From Mycolicibacterium vulneris (GTDB taxonomy: Bacteria > Actinomycetota > Actinomycetes > Mycobacteriales > Mycobacteriaceae): a stretch of 64,000 nucleotides of DNA. The DNA is taken from positions 62,001-126,000 of the forward strand of contig NZ_NCXM01000013.1 of assembly GCF_002104765.1 (NCBI RefSeq). The letters are read 5' to 3'. Below the pieces are notes generated by a model. That model saw only the letters and a list, made by a program, of their open reading frames with translations. It made no database searches and had not been told where the DNA came from. A program made the translations under genes and the position numbers. This document shows, piece by piece, positions 38,255 through 47,060 of the stretch (positions are counted from its first letter, which is position 1; the number at the start of each line of letters is the position of its first letter).

Positions 38255-38290
38255 CCGAAACAGGCGAAAATCCGCAGTTTTTCGCCTGTT
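38255..38290. repeat. 14-bp perfect inverted repeat (8-base loop)
   Basis: GAAACAGGCGAAAA (38255-38268) is exactly complementary to TTTTCGCCTGTTTC (38277-38290). The A/T runs face the loop, so no U-tract follows the stem; an ordinary terminator is possible but not typical. It lies 60 bases after tRNA-Val and about 200 bases before a GAF-ANTAR unit. Confidence 0.75.
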
Positions 38291-38294
38291 TCGC

Positions 38295-38319
38295 GGCGGA
38301 CGACCGGCGGACCATCGTC
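38295..38319. repeat. Second hairpin, 7-bp stem
   Basis: CGGACGA (38295-38301) pairs with TCGTCCG (38313-38319) around an 11-base loop, only four bases after the 14-bp inverted repeat. The two together form a structured element. Confidence 0.45.
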
Positions 38320-38488
38320 CGGCGATCACCCTGCGGATTCTCCGGCCAACCGCACGGGTCAACCACCGTTTTGTTGTCTGTCGAACCGATGCGTGGTCAC
38401 GGCCGCTCTGCGTCACGAGAGGCGGAACAGTCCTGCGGGTAGCAGCGGTACGCTCGTCACAGCCCTCGAACTAGGAAAAGGTGGAGGG

Positions 38489-38545
38489 ATGCTAATGCGG
38501 AGACCCCCGGGCGCTTCTGCTGCTGCCGGAGTCGTGTTCGGTTAA
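38489..38545 (+). CDS. 18-codon leader ORF before the GAF-ANTAR gene
   Basis: A short ORF, MLMRRPPGASAAAGVVFG, begins at an ATG right after GGTGGAGGG. It ends with TAA two bases before the GTG of the GAF-ANTAR gene, in a different frame. The strong ribosome site and the tight stop/start spacing suggest a translated leader that couples or gates translation downstream. Expression is not shown by sequence alone. Confidence 0.45.
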   Translation: MLMRRPPGASAAAGVVFG

Positions 38546-38547
38546 AT

Positions 38548-39255
38548 GTGGCGATCCACGAGCAGCTGATCGCCGCCGTCGACGGCCGGCGCGGGATAGA
38601 AGCCGCCGACTCCCTATGCCACGCTTGCGTAATCTTCCTCGAGGTTGACGCAGCGGCGATTTCGCTCGTCTTCGACGGCGCTAGCAGCGGCACACTGGGA
38701 TCCAGCAGCCCAGCCGCGCGCATGTACGACGAATTGCAGTTCACGCTCGGCGAGGGACCGTGCCTGGACTCTGTCACGCGGCGGATTCCGATTCTGGTCG
38801 TCGACCTCGCCGATCCAGGCGAGGCTCGGTGGACCGCCTACCGGCCCGCCATGCTGGCTCACGGCGTCAGAAGCGTTTATGCGATACCGGTCGTCGTGGC
38901 CGGCGAATTCGTCGGCGCCCTCGACCTGTTCCGGGTGCAGCCTGGCCCGCCGCCGGACGAGGATTTGGTTGGCGCGGTCGCCGCCGCGGAGCTTGCGGGC
39001 ATCCCGCTGCTGGACCTCCTGGACGCCGACCTGCAGGCAGCCGTCGCTGACCCCACCAGCAATGCCTGGGCCGAACTCAACACGCTGAGCCGCTCGGAGG
39101 TCAGCCAGGCCACCGGAATGCTCGTCGCCCAGCTGGAGGTTGAGCCGGCCGAGGCCCTTGTCCGGCTGCGCGCTCACGCCTACGCCACGGGCCGCAGCGC
39201 CACCGACGTGGCCCGCGACATCCTCGAGCGCCGGCTGAAGCTAGAGGCCGACTAA
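38548..39255 (+). CDS. GAF-ANTAR RNA-binding regulator (1)
   Basis: A 235-residue protein with an N-terminal GAF domain (about residues 5-150; conserved LGEGPCLDSV, with VYAIPVVVAGEFVGALDLFR) and a C-terminal ANTAR domain (about residues 170-232: LSRSEVSQATGMLVAQLEVE, then EALVRLRAHAYATGRSATDV). ANTAR domains bind paired hairpins in mRNA leaders and prevent termination; the GAF part likely senses a small ligand or redox state. The GTG start has no own Shine-Dalgarno and probably depends on the leader ORF just upstream. Confidence 0.87.
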   Translation: MAIHEQLIAAVDGRRGIEAADSLCHACVIFLEVDAAAISLVFDGASSGTLGSSSPAARMYDELQFTLGEGPCLDSVTRRIPILVVDLADPGEARWTAYRPAMLAHGVRSVYAIPVVVAGEFVGALDLFRVQPGPPPDEDLVGAVAAAELAGIPLLDLLDADLQAAVADPTSNAWAELNTLSRSEVSQATGMLVAQLEVEPAEALVRLRAHAYATGRSATDVARDILERRLKLEAD

Positions 39256-39298
39256 TGCGGGCTCGCACAGGCAGGAACTCGTCCGGGAAGGAGGCACT

Positions 39299-40057
39299 GT
39301 GACTGACACTCCCCGTGAAACCCGGGTGCTGGACGCCGTCGTCTCGCTCGTCGACAGCCTGCTCGACGACTTCGACATCGTCGACCTGCTGACCGACCTC
39401 ACCGAGCGATGTGCCGAGCTGCTCGACGTCGAGGCCGCGGGATTTCTGCTCGCCGACCCGCTGCACCAGCTCCGGCTGCTGGCCGCCACCTCGGAGCAGG
39501 CCCGTGCACTCGAACTCTTCCAGCTGCAAGCCGACGAAGGCCCATGCGTGGACTGCTACACCACGGCTCGACCGGTTTCGATAGCTGACGTGCAACGAGT
39601 GGCAGGGCGGTGGCCGCGGTTCGTTCCCGCCGCGGTGGGGGCGGGCTTCGCCTCCGTGCACGCCGTTCCGATGCGCGCCGCCGGCATCGTGTTGGGCGCG
39701 TTGGGTTTGTTCGGCACCCGCCCGGGCGAGCTCAGTGAGGCCGACCTGCTCGTCGGCCAGACCCTGACTCACATCGCATGCGTTGCGATCCTGGCGGAAC
39801 ACCCGCCCACACCTTCCACCGTCATGCCGCAACTACGCTCCGCACTGACCAGTCGCGTCATCATCGAGCAGGCCAAAGGCTTCCTTCGTGAAACGCTGGG
39901 TGTGTCCGTGGAGGAAGCGTTCCATCTGTTGCGCACCTACGCGCGGGCCAAACGCCAACACTTGACCGACGTCGCCCGCAGATTGATGACCGATCGGGCT
40001 TCCCGCCCGATAATGCTGGCGGAGTTGACCGAACTCGCGGCCGCGCCACCGCGCTGA
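39299..40057 (+). CDS. GAF-ANTAR RNA-binding regulator (2)
   Basis: A 252-residue GAF-ANTAR protein. The GAF domain has LLDVEAAGFLLADPLHQL near residue 43, ADEGPCVDCYTTARPVSIAD and ASVHAVPMRAAGIVLGALGL. The ANTAR part starts at SALTSRVIIEQAKGFLRETL and ends in DVARRLMTD. GGAAGGAGG is well placed before the GTG start. It lies 43 bases after the first GAF-ANTAR gene and is probably on the same transcript. The FEGPC-type cysteines in both GAF domains could be redox or metal ligands. Confidence 0.88.
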   Translation: MTDTPRETRVLDAVVSLVDSLLDDFDIVDLLTDLTERCAELLDVEAAGFLLADPLHQLRLLAATSEQARALELFQLQADEGPCVDCYTTARPVSIADVQRVAGRWPRFVPAAVGAGFASVHAVPMRAAGIVLGALGLFGTRPGELSEADLLVGQTLTHIACVAILAEHPPTPSTVMPQLRSALTSRVIIEQAKGFLRETLGVSVEEAFHLLRTYARAKRQHLTDVARRLMTDRASRPIMLAELTELAAAPPR

Positions 40058-40062
40058 CGGGT

Positions 40063-40866
40063 TCAGCGATGCCGTGCGCGGGCACGCCGCACGGCCTCTT
40101 CGACCAGCCGTTCGGCGACGACGTTCAGCTTCATGTTCTCGGTCTGGCTGATGTGGGCGAGCCGGCCGAAGGCCTCGTCGGCGGTGCTGCCCGACCTGCT
40201 ACGGATGATGCCGATCGCCTGGTCGATCACCGCGCGGCTGTCCAACGCGCGCTGCAATCGCAGCGTCCGTTGCTGGGCGTTGGCTAGCAACTGCGCGTTG
40301 TGCACCGATACCGCGGCGGGCCTGGCGAACTGCGAGCCCAACCGCACCGCGTGCTCGCCGAAGGCGTCGCGGGTTTTGGCATAGGCGTTGATCGCCCCGA
40401 TCACCTCGTCGGCGACGATCAACGGGAGCGCTAGAGCGGAGTGCACGCGCATCCGCGCCACGCGGCCGCCGAAGTGCGGCCAACGGCTGTCACTGCCCAG
40501 CGATCCGCTGACTGTGGCCCGCCGCGACTGCATACAGGTGATGCAGGGCCCCTCGTTGAGTTCGTCGTACTGAACGGTGTCGATCTCGTCGACGAGTGTC
40601 GCGGTGGCCGCCCACGTCCGGACGCTGGATATGCCGTGTCCCGGTTCGATCAAGGCGACGCCCACACCGTCGGCATCGGGAATCGCCTGGGCGGCAAACT
40701 CCGCGACGTCCCCAAGGAGGTCGATCACCGCTTGGGCACCCGCCACGATCCCGGCCACTCCGCGGAGCCCGGCATACAGTTCCGCCTCGTCTGCTTCCCG
40801 TTGGGCGGGGGAGGGTTCGGATTGTGCCGGCGCTGTGCGACCGGGCTGGGCGTCGAAGTCGGTCAA
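40063..40866 (-). CDS. GAF-ANTAR RNA-binding regulator (3)
   Basis: A 267-residue GAF-ANTAR protein convergent with the second copy, only 5 bases apart. GAF features: PDADGVGVALIEPGHGISSV, LNEGPCITCMQSRRATVSG, HSALALPLIVADEVIGAINA. ANTAR: LDSRAVIDQAIGIIRSRSGS, EAFGRLAHISQTENMKLNVV. I chose the TTG at 40866 because GGAGGAG stands just upstream; a TTG at 40884 would add six residues that encode that Shine-Dalgarno. The three copies differ enough to have separate ligands. Confidence 0.87.
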   Translation of the reverse strand: MTDFDAQPGRTAPAQSEPSPAQREADEAELYAGLRGVAGIVAGAQAVIDLLGDVAEFAAQAIPDADGVGVALIEPGHGISSVRTWAATATLVDEIDTVQYDELNEGPCITCMQSRRATVSGSLGSDSRWPHFGGRVARMRVHSALALPLIVADEVIGAINAYAKTRDAFGEHAVRLGSQFARPAAVSVHNAQLLANAQQRTLRLQRALDSRAVIDQAIGIIRSRSGSTADEAFGRLAHISQTENMKLNVVAERLVEEAVRRARARHR

Positions 40867-40910
40867 TATCGCCTCCTCCGACAAACTTACTCTTCGCGGC
40901 GTCCCCAGAG

Positions 40911-42545
40911 TCAGCCGACGAGCGTCAGCGTATGGACGCGTCGAAGCTTCCCCGACGGCGTCTTCGGGATCATTCCCGGCTCGAGCACCACCACATTGCG
41001 AGGCCGGACATCGACCTCGGCGACCACCTCGTGCGCCACCTGATGCTCGATACGGCGCACCTCGGCCGGGTTCTGCCAGTCGTTGGACTCCACCGCGACA
41101 GCGAACGTCTCCCGCGAACGTCCGGCCTCCAGGCGCACCGCCACGGCACAGCCGGGCCGGACCCCGGAGACGCGCCCGGCGGCGCGTTCGATGTCGGCGG
41201 GGTAGACGTTGCGGCCGGCCATGATGATTACGTCCTTGACGCGGCCGCAGACGACGAGGTGTCCGGTCTCGGTGAGGTAGCCCAAATCGCCGGTGTCATA
41301 CCAACCCTGGTCGTCCAAAGCCGGGACGAAACCGCCCATCGTCACGTAACCCTCGGTCACCGGTTCGCCGCGCACCTGAATGACGCCGACGCCGCGGGCG
41401 GAGAGGATGTTGCCGTCGTCGTCGATGATGCGCGCCTCCAGCCCTTTGAGCGGACGGCCAAGTGTTGTCAGTCGCCGGGTTTTGCCCTTGGTCGCCGGAA
41501 CGGCCCGGTGGAGCACGGCGAGCAGGTCTGCGTCGACCTCATCGATCATCAGGCCCGCGCCGCACTCGGAGAATGACACGGCCACGGTCGTCTCGGCCAT
41601 ACCGTAAGCGGGCAGGATCGCCTCCGGACGTAGCCCGAACGGCTTGCCCGCTTCGCAAAAGTCTTCGACGTCAGCGGGTTCGACTTGTTCGGCGCCTGAC
41701 AGCGCCCACCGCAGGCTGGACAGGTCGAACTGGCCGGGCTGAGCCACCTTACGAAGGCGTTTGGCGAACATCTTGTAGGCGAAGTTCGGCGCGGCGGTCA
41801 TCGTACCCTTGTACTTGTCGATGAGCTTCGCCCACAGCAACGTGTCGCGCAGGAAGTCCATCGGCGTGACCTTGACCAGCTCCGCGCCGAAATACATTGG
41901 CACGGTTAAGAAACCGGTCATGCCCATGTCGTGGAACAGTGGTAGCCAGCTCACGATCACGTCGGTATCGATGTTGACTTCTGCGCCGATGAACATTGCC
42001 TCGGCGTTGGAAACGACATTGCGGTGCGAAACCTGAACGGCCTTCGGCGACCCGGTAGAACCAGACGTCAACTGCAGCAACGCAACGTCGTCTTCGCCGG
42101 CCGGGACTGGATCGATCGGCTGGTTGGCGAGCAGTTGCTCGATTGTCAGCACCCGCATTCCCAGCTGGGCAAGAAGTGGGGCCGCGGCCACGAACGGGTC
42201 CGAGATGACGACCGTTTTTGCGCCGATCATCTTGATGACGGCGGCGGTTTCCTCGGCCCAGCGCCCAAGGTCGGTGCGTGGCGTGGGCTGATGGAGCATA
42301 GTGAGGCTGGCGCCGCGCATCCAGATTCCCTGCCCGGCGGGCGCGATCTCTGCGGGAGCACCGGCCAGCACCGGGACGGCGTCACCGCGGTCGACCCCCG
42401 CAGCGGCCAGGCCACCCGCGATCCGACGGGCGCGCTCATGCACCTCGCCCCAGGTGTGTCGGACGGGACAATTCGGTTCCCCGGTCACCAGGCCCTTCGA
42501 ACTGGACTGGGCGGTGTCATACATGGTTTCGGTGAATTTGCTCAA
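40911..42545 (-). CDS. Fatty-acyl-AMP/CoA ligase (FadD type)
   Basis: A 544-residue ANL-superfamily adenylate-forming enzyme. Motifs: ATP loop [20 protein letters not shown] near residue 168, [20 protein letters not shown] near residue 201 (typical of fatty-acyl-AMP ligases), [12 protein letters not shown] near residue 303, [20 protein letters not shown] near residue 403, and the catalytic Lys in [13 protein letters not shown] near the C-terminus. The TTG at 42545 follows AAAGGA by 7 bases. No polyketide synthase gene lies nearby, so the acyl acceptor (CoA or carrier protein) is open. It is the gene upstream of the third GAF-ANTAR gene, same direction. Confidence 0.88.
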   Translation of the reverse strand: MSKFTETMYDTAQSSSKGLVTGEPNCPVRHTWGEVHERARRIAGGLAAAGVDRGDAVPVLAGAPAEIAPAGQGIWMRGASLTMLHQPTPRTDLGRWAEETAAVIKMIGAKTVVISDPFVAAAPLLAQLGMRVLTIEQLLANQPIDPVPAGEDDVALLQLTSGSTGSPKAVQVSHRNVVSNAEAMFIGAEVNIDTDVIVSWLPLFHDMGMTGFLTVPMYFGAELVKVTPMDFLRDTLLWAKLIDKYKGTMTAAPNFAYKMFAKRLRKVAQPGQFDLSSLRWALSGAEQVEPADVEDFCEAGKPFGLRPEAILPAYGMAETTVAVSFSECGAGLMIDEVDADLLAVLHRAVPATKGKTRRLTTLGRPLKGLEARIIDDDGNILSARGVGVIQVRGEPVTEGYVTMGGFVPALDDQGWYDTGDLGYLTETGHLVVCGRVKDVIIMAGRNVYPADIERAAGRVSGVRPGCAVAVRLEAGRSRETFAVAVESNDWQNPAEVRRIEHQVAHEVVAEVDVRPRNVVVLEPGMIPKTPSGKLRRVHTLTLVG

Positions 42546-43312
42546 GGCCGTTCCTTTGGTTCCGGCGCAGCAGCGCCGCAGTCGGCGTCCGGCCGGGCGC
42601 CGGGCCATCCAACTGCGGACCCGCGCGTCCGGACGAAGCCAATGCGTCGGTGTTGCAGCGCCAAACTGTCGTCGAAATTGGGAGTGCCGTCCGCCGGGAA
42701 ATGAGGTGGACGATGAATGTTTCGTCGCTCCGATCGAAGCGCGGTCTCGAGCACTCGGGCACGCTGACGGTAGATAGTTGCGGGCAATCAGCCAGCGGGG
42801 CGCGCCGATGTTGCGGACGGGGGGGCAACCAACGCCTGACCATCGGACTCCGTCAGGGGCAGTCCGAAAGGACAATCCTTCGACCGTCGAATTAACCGGG
42901 TGTCCAGTCACGTTGCGGGCGGGGATCTCTTACCGATCGCCGCCGGACGTTTCCGGGGGCTGCGCAATCAACCGTGACAAACGATACCGCAAGGCGCTCG
43001 GAAATTGCTGAACTTGGTGATTGTTCCGTACACCTTGAAATCCGCATTCCAGAGTTTTGCTGCGTCAAACCATCGAGATGGGACTTCGCCTATTCGATTA
43101 GGCGCTCGTCGGGTGGCTCGCCGCGGCGGCTGCGCCGGCTCCGAATCCTGAGTCGCCGATGAGCGCCGAGGACCCGACGGACAAGCTCGATGGAAGAGAG
43201 CAAACACGGCGTCGATCGCCGGGCAGACTGGGCACAGTCGGCCCGGCAAATTTCAACGCACGCGGTGGATTTCGGTCAGGCGACAGCTAGTGCGAACGAA
43301 CGGCGTTGCGCC
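42546..43312. other. 767-bp stretch without a recognised gene
   Basis: The upstream region of the ligase gene. All frames lack steady GC3 codon use, and no signal peptide, domain or RNA gene is seen. It is large enough for long-range regulatory sequences or a small RNA, neither of which I can show. Confidence 0.5.
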
Positions 43313-43450
43313 TCAGCTCTTCTCGGTGCGAAGCAGCGCATCGGTGGCTGCGGCGCGGCGGGCTGCCTTGACGTGCTTGTCGGCGCGCCTCTCCTTCAAT
43401 GACTTTCCGGACTTCTTGCTCATGGCTCGTCGAGGAGACTTATCGGACAT
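43313..43450 (-). CDS. 45-residue basic conserved mycobacterial protein
   Basis: A very short, strongly basic protein: MSDKSPRRAMSKKSGKSLKE, then RRADKHVKAARRAAATDALL ending RTEKS. Small proteins of this MSDKSPR..KKSGKSLK form recur in mycobacteria. AAGGGG lies upstream of the ATG. It may bind nucleic acid or be unstructured; no function is known. Confidence 0.68.
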   Translation of the reverse strand: MSDKSPRRAMSKKSGKSLKERRADKHVKAARRAAATDALLRTEKS

Positions 43451-43668
43451 CGCTAGCCCCTTCGTCATGGGGGCCTGGGTGGGTCCCGGTTCTGCGACTG
43501 TACCCCACGGCGGGGATATTCGGTCGTCGCGCCGACGCATTGGCGGGTGTAGGCTCAAAGGAGTTGGAAATCCAGGCAGTCCGGGCTGAGTCAGTCATAC
43601 GCCGCTGATCGCACCGAGCAAACCGCTCATACCGGGCACGCAGGTGGCCACCTTTAGTTGGGATTGCC

Positions 43669-44847
43669 TTGAGCGCCTTGGTTGAATTTCCATGTTCGAC
43701 GGACTCCTCTGGGCGGCAAGGGCTTTCCGACGCCACGAGTTTCGGCATTCTGGGTACGTATCCACCGACAGCGTCGGGGCTGGCGTCGTTCAGCGCCGCG
43801 CTGGCCGACGGGTTGAGCACCAATGGCGCCGAGGTCAGCGTCGTTCGGGTATCCGACGGCCCGCCATCCGCGAGCACCCGCGTCATCGGAGAGCTGGTCA
43901 ATGGCTCAGCGGCATCCGTCGCAGCATGCGCCGAGTTGCTGAACCAGCGCGACGTTGTCGTCATCCAGCATGAGTACGGCATTTACGGAGGCGTCGACGG
44001 CGCCGAAGTATTGGGCATCGTCGACAGACTGCGCATCCCGTCGATCTTGGTCGCTCACACTATCCCGAAAGACCCGACGCCACACCAGCGTTCGCTTCTT
44101 GAGGTGCTCGCCGACCGGGCAGACCAGGTGGTCGTGATGTCCGAGGCGGCCAGCCTACGGCTGCGCCGGGGCTTCGACATCGCGCCCCGCAAAGTCGCCA
44201 CCATCCCACACGGCGCGACCGTTCCGACGAAGGCACCCTGCATGCGGAGCGGTCGACCCATCCTGTTGACCAGCGGCCTGCTGGGTCCGGGCAAGGGCAT
44301 CGAGCGGGTGATCGAGGCAATGGGGTCGCTCAGTGATCTGCCCGGCCGGCCGCGGTACCTGGTTGCGGGCAGAACGCACCCGACGGTGCTGGCCGCCGAT
44401 GGCGAGGCGTACCGGAATGCCCGAATAGATCAGGCGCTGCGCAGCGGTGTCGCGGATTCGGTGTGCTTTGACACGGATCACCGCAGCGTTCCGATGCTCA
44501 CCGCTCTTTTACAGTCCGCGGCGGTCGTGGTCTTGCCGTACGACTCGACCGATCAGGTCACCTCCAGTGCTCTGGTCGACGCCATAGCGAGCGGCCGCCC
44601 GGTCGTGGCCACGGCGTTCCCGCACGCCGTCGAGCTGCTCGCCAGTGGCGCCGGCATCGTCGTCGCGCATGACGATCCGGATGCGCTGGCTTGTGCCCTG
44701 CGCCGGGTGCTGACCGAGCCGCGCCTCGCCGGTGCGATGGCGGCCGAGGCCAGGAGATTAGCGCCCGAGACAGCCTGGCCAACCGTCGCACGCGCGTACC
44801 AGCGGCTGGCGCATCGGGTCCTCGCGCAGCGACGGGCACGGGTATGA
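43669..44847 (+). CDS. GT4-family glycosyltransferase
   Basis: A 392-residue GT-B-fold retaining glycosyltransferase. The N-terminal domain has FGILGTYPPTASGLASFSAA near residue 25 and VVIQHEYGIYGGVDGAEVLG near residue 98. The C-terminal nucleotide-sugar domain has LLTSGLLGPGKGIERVIEAM near residue 200 and the family E-x7-E region replaced by VTSSALVDAIASGRPVVATA. It starts at TTG 43669. Its stop overlaps the start of the next gene (ATGA), which encodes a putative glycosidase-like partner. The sugar and acceptor are unknown. Confidence 0.85.
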   Translation: MSALVEFPCSTDSSGRQGLSDATSFGILGTYPPTASGLASFSAALADGLSTNGAEVSVVRVSDGPPSASTRVIGELVNGSAASVAACAELLNQRDVVVIQHEYGIYGGVDGAEVLGIVDRLRIPSILVAHTIPKDPTPHQRSLLEVLADRADQVVVMSEAASLRLRRGFDIAPRKVATIPHGATVPTKAPCMRSGRPILLTSGLLGPGKGIERVIEAMGSLSDLPGRPRYLVAGRTHPTVLAADGEAYRNARIDQALRSGVADSVCFDTDHRSVPMLTALLQSAAVVVLPYDSTDQVTSSALVDAIASGRPVVATAFPHAVELLASGAGIVVAHDDPDALACALRRVLTEPRLAGAMAAEARRLAPETAWPTVARAYQRLAHRVLAQRRARV

Positions 44848-45896
44848 GCACCACGTCTCCGGCGCCGATTTTCGATCACCTGCTGCGGCTGACCGACCGT
44901 CGTGGCACGTTGATGCACGCGCGGCTCGCCGAACCCCTGCCCCAGCACGGTTACTGCACCGACGATGTGGCGCGGGTGCTTGTTGTCGCCACCCGAGACC
45001 ATGGCCCCGATCGAATACTGAACGGTCTGGCCGGTGTTGCGTTGCGGTTCTTAAACGACGCACAGGCTCTCACTGGCGCATGCCGCAATCGGATGGACGG
45101 CACGGGAAGCTGGGTCGACGAACCCGCCCTCGGGGACGCCTGGGGGCGGTGCATCTGGGGTCTGGGGACCGCAGCCGCGCACAGTAATGTCGACTGGGCC
45201 CGCCAGTCGGCCATCATGCAGTTCGAACGTGCCGCCCAGGAACGCTCGATATTACCCCGGGCGATGGCGTTCGCGGCGCTCGGTGCCGCCGAACTTCTCG
45301 TCTTCGACCCGACACACCGCGCGGCTCGCGCACTACTCACCGACTATGCCTCGTCGGTGCCTGCACCGAACAAAGACCTGGGGTGGCCGTGGCCCGAGCC
45401 CCGACTGACCTACGCCAATGCCGTTGTGCCCGAGGCGATGATCGGTGCCGGCGCCGCGCTTGCCGACGCGCCGCTGCGTCGGCGAGGTTTGGAGCTGTTG
45501 GCGTGGCTGGTCGCAGTCGAAACGGCGGACGGTCATCTGTCGCCCACCCCCGCCGGGGGCAGAGGCGCCGAGGACACCCGGCCCGGATTCGACCAGCGGC
45601 CGACCGAGGTGTCCACGCTCGCCGATGCGTGCGCGCGCGCCGCCACCGTTGATACCAACCCGATTTGGCCGGCCGGCGTCGAGGCCGCAGCCGCCTGGTT
45701 CATGGGAGACAACGATGCGGGGGAGCCGATGTGGGACCCGGATACAGGTGGTGGATACGACGGTTTGCGCTCCGACGGCGTGGACACTAACCAGGGCGCG
45801 GAGGCGACCCTGGCGGTGATCTCGACTTTGCAGCATGCTCAGCATTTCCTATTGTGCCGCAATGACTTTGATTCGGACCGGGTTCGCAATACGTAG
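44844..45896 (+). CDS. Putative (alpha/alpha)6-barrel glycosidase-like partner of GT4
   Basis: A 350-residue soluble protein. It starts PIFDHLLRLTDRRGTLMHAR and has TDDVARVLVVATRDHG, WVDEPALGDAWGRCIWGLGT, FDQRPTEVSTLADACARAAT near residue 253, and a C-terminal GDNDAGEPMWDPDTGGGYDG with DGVDTNQGAEATLAVIS. Repeated helical segments and paired Asp/Trp clusters suggest an (alpha/alpha)6 toroid of the glycoside-hydrolase or lyase kind. Proteins of this type are commonly coded beside or fused to GT4 enzymes in other bacteria. Translational coupling to the glycosyltransferase suggests one pathway. Catalysis is not proven. Confidence 0.7.
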   Translation: MSTTSPAPIFDHLLRLTDRRGTLMHARLAEPLPQHGYCTDDVARVLVVATRDHGPDRILNGLAGVALRFLNDAQALTGACRNRMDGTGSWVDEPALGDAWGRCIWGLGTAAAHSNVDWARQSAIMQFERAAQERSILPRAMAFAALGAAELLVFDPTHRAARALLTDYASSVPAPNKDLGWPWPEPRLTYANAVVPEAMIGAGAALADAPLRRRGLELLAWLVAVETADGHLSPTPAGGRGAEDTRPGFDQRPTEVSTLADACARAATVDTNPIWPAGVEAAAAWFMGDNDAGEPMWDPDTGGGYDGLRSDGVDTNQGAEATLAVISTLQHAQHFLLCRNDFDSDRVRNT

Positions 45897-46427
45897 CCCG
45901 CGACGGCTCTCGGCCGACCGCACCGGCCCACTGCTGCCAAGATTTTGGTCAACATCTTCTAGTGGTGACACCGCGTGACGTTATCGACCAAGAGGGTGAT
46001 ACCCGATCAGCCCCAGGAGTTTTCGTGCGGATTTAACGGTGCCGATGGCTCCGACCTTCCAACCCTGACGCGCATTTGCGCACGAGTTGGCGCAGCTCTC
46101 CCGCTCCCATGAAGTGCAAACCTCACACATGAGGTGGAGGCCCTCCTCCGTAGAGCTCGAAGGCGGGGAAAGGATGCGCCACGTGACGCTCCGGTCTACT
46201 AATTCGGCTATCGCAGATGGCTACCGAAGAGGCAGCACTCGATAAACCCACGATGTCTGCAGCATAGCCAAGTTACCGGTTGTGACGACGTACGAAATCG
46301 GGAGCGGCGATGTAACAAATGAGGTTCTCAATCGGCGAATGGCAGAGTCCGATGCGGCAGGTGAAAGCCGAAACGGCTGAGCTTCATTGATCTCCAATGG
46401 GTTTGCGCGATGACTGGCTGCGCGGGT
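45897..46427. other. 531-bp stretch without a recognised gene
   Basis: No convincing coding frame; lower GC than neighbours. A pair of small hairpins lies at 46120-46149. A 23-codon ORF at 46173 preceded by GGGGAAAGG is too short to support alone. Confidence 0.5.
46120..46149. terminator. Two back-to-back short hairpins
   Basis: ACCTCA/TGAGGT with loop CACA (46120-46135) is followed without a gap by GGAGG/CCTCC with loop CCCT (46136-46149). They lie 224 bases after the plus-strand gene and 280 bases after the minus-strand DUF5994 gene; either could end there. Confidence 0.3.
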
Positions 46428-46895
46428 CTATACCCGGGTCTCCTTTTCTTCCGCGCTGATCATGAGGCCCTCGACGGTCAAGGAATTGTTTGGGCTGGCC
46501 GCTGTCATCATTATCGTGTGTGCCTGGTCTGGGTCGGCGTGCGGTGAAACGACCAGTAGGACGATTTTGCTGCGATCGAGTCCGACGACCTCGATGGTGT
46601 TGATTGGCTGAAGGCGATATCCGTCGAGTCGTACCATCCGTCTCCCGACCGGGAACTTAGCGGGCGGCCTTGCCCATTCGTCGATGTTGTAGATCACGCG
46701 GCCAATCGGACCGAGTCGAACAGACAGCACCGCCAGCAGATCCGGTAGCTCCGCCATGAGGTCGTCACTGTGCGGCCACCATGCCCCATCGACAGACCCG
46801 CTCTGAGGCGCTTTGGGCTTTAGCCTCAGGCGCGGTGTGTGTACCGGTGGGGTTTGCCGGCGCCCGATGTCCATCTGGTCTTGTTTCGGCGTCAT
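46428..46895 (-). CDS. DUF5994 family protein (1)
   Basis: A 155-residue protein with PRLRLKPKAPQSGSVDGAWW, PHSDDLMAELPDLLAVLSVR, RLGPIGRVIYNIDEWA, then GRRMVRLDGYRLQPINTIEV and HADPDQAHTIMMTAASPNNS. This is the DUF5994 pattern, with the VDGAWWP..DDL..ELP core. The ATG at 46895 has AGGAG upstream. Its 58-base leader is nearly identical to that of the second copy at 48.5 kb. Function unknown; soluble and probably cytosolic. Confidence 0.82.
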   Translation of the reverse strand: MTPKQDQMDIGRRQTPPVHTPRLRLKPKAPQSGSVDGAWWPHSDDLMAELPDLLAVLSVRLGPIGRVIYNIDEWARPPAKFPVGRRMVRLDGYRLQPINTIEVVGLDRSKIVLLVVSPHADPDQAHTIMMTAASPNNSLTVEGLMISAEEKETRV

Positions 46896-46953
46896 AGTGA
46901 CGCTCCTGTCTTGACCGCGAGACCGGCCAACTCATTCGAATCGGCGACGACAT
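46896..46953 (-). promoter_or_regulatory. Conserved DUF5994 leader with hexaloop hairpin (copy 1)
   Basis: The minus-strand leader begins ATGTCGTCGCCGATTCGAAT and holds a 7-bp stem TTGGCCG/CGGTCAA with loop GTCTCG (46911-46930), then the Shine-Dalgarno AGGAG. Over about 60 bases it differs from copy 2 at only a few positions, one of them in the loop. The leader ATG is out of frame with the DUF5994 gene here, so it would encode an overlapping 62-codon ORF. Confidence 0.6.
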
Positions 46954-47060
46954 GGCTTTGAATAGTCAGGTACGAAGTATCACCAACGGTTCCCACACTA
47001 CTCGGATGTCCAGAACGAACCACGGCACGTTGATGGTCGCAACCAGCCGGCCGGGCGTTC

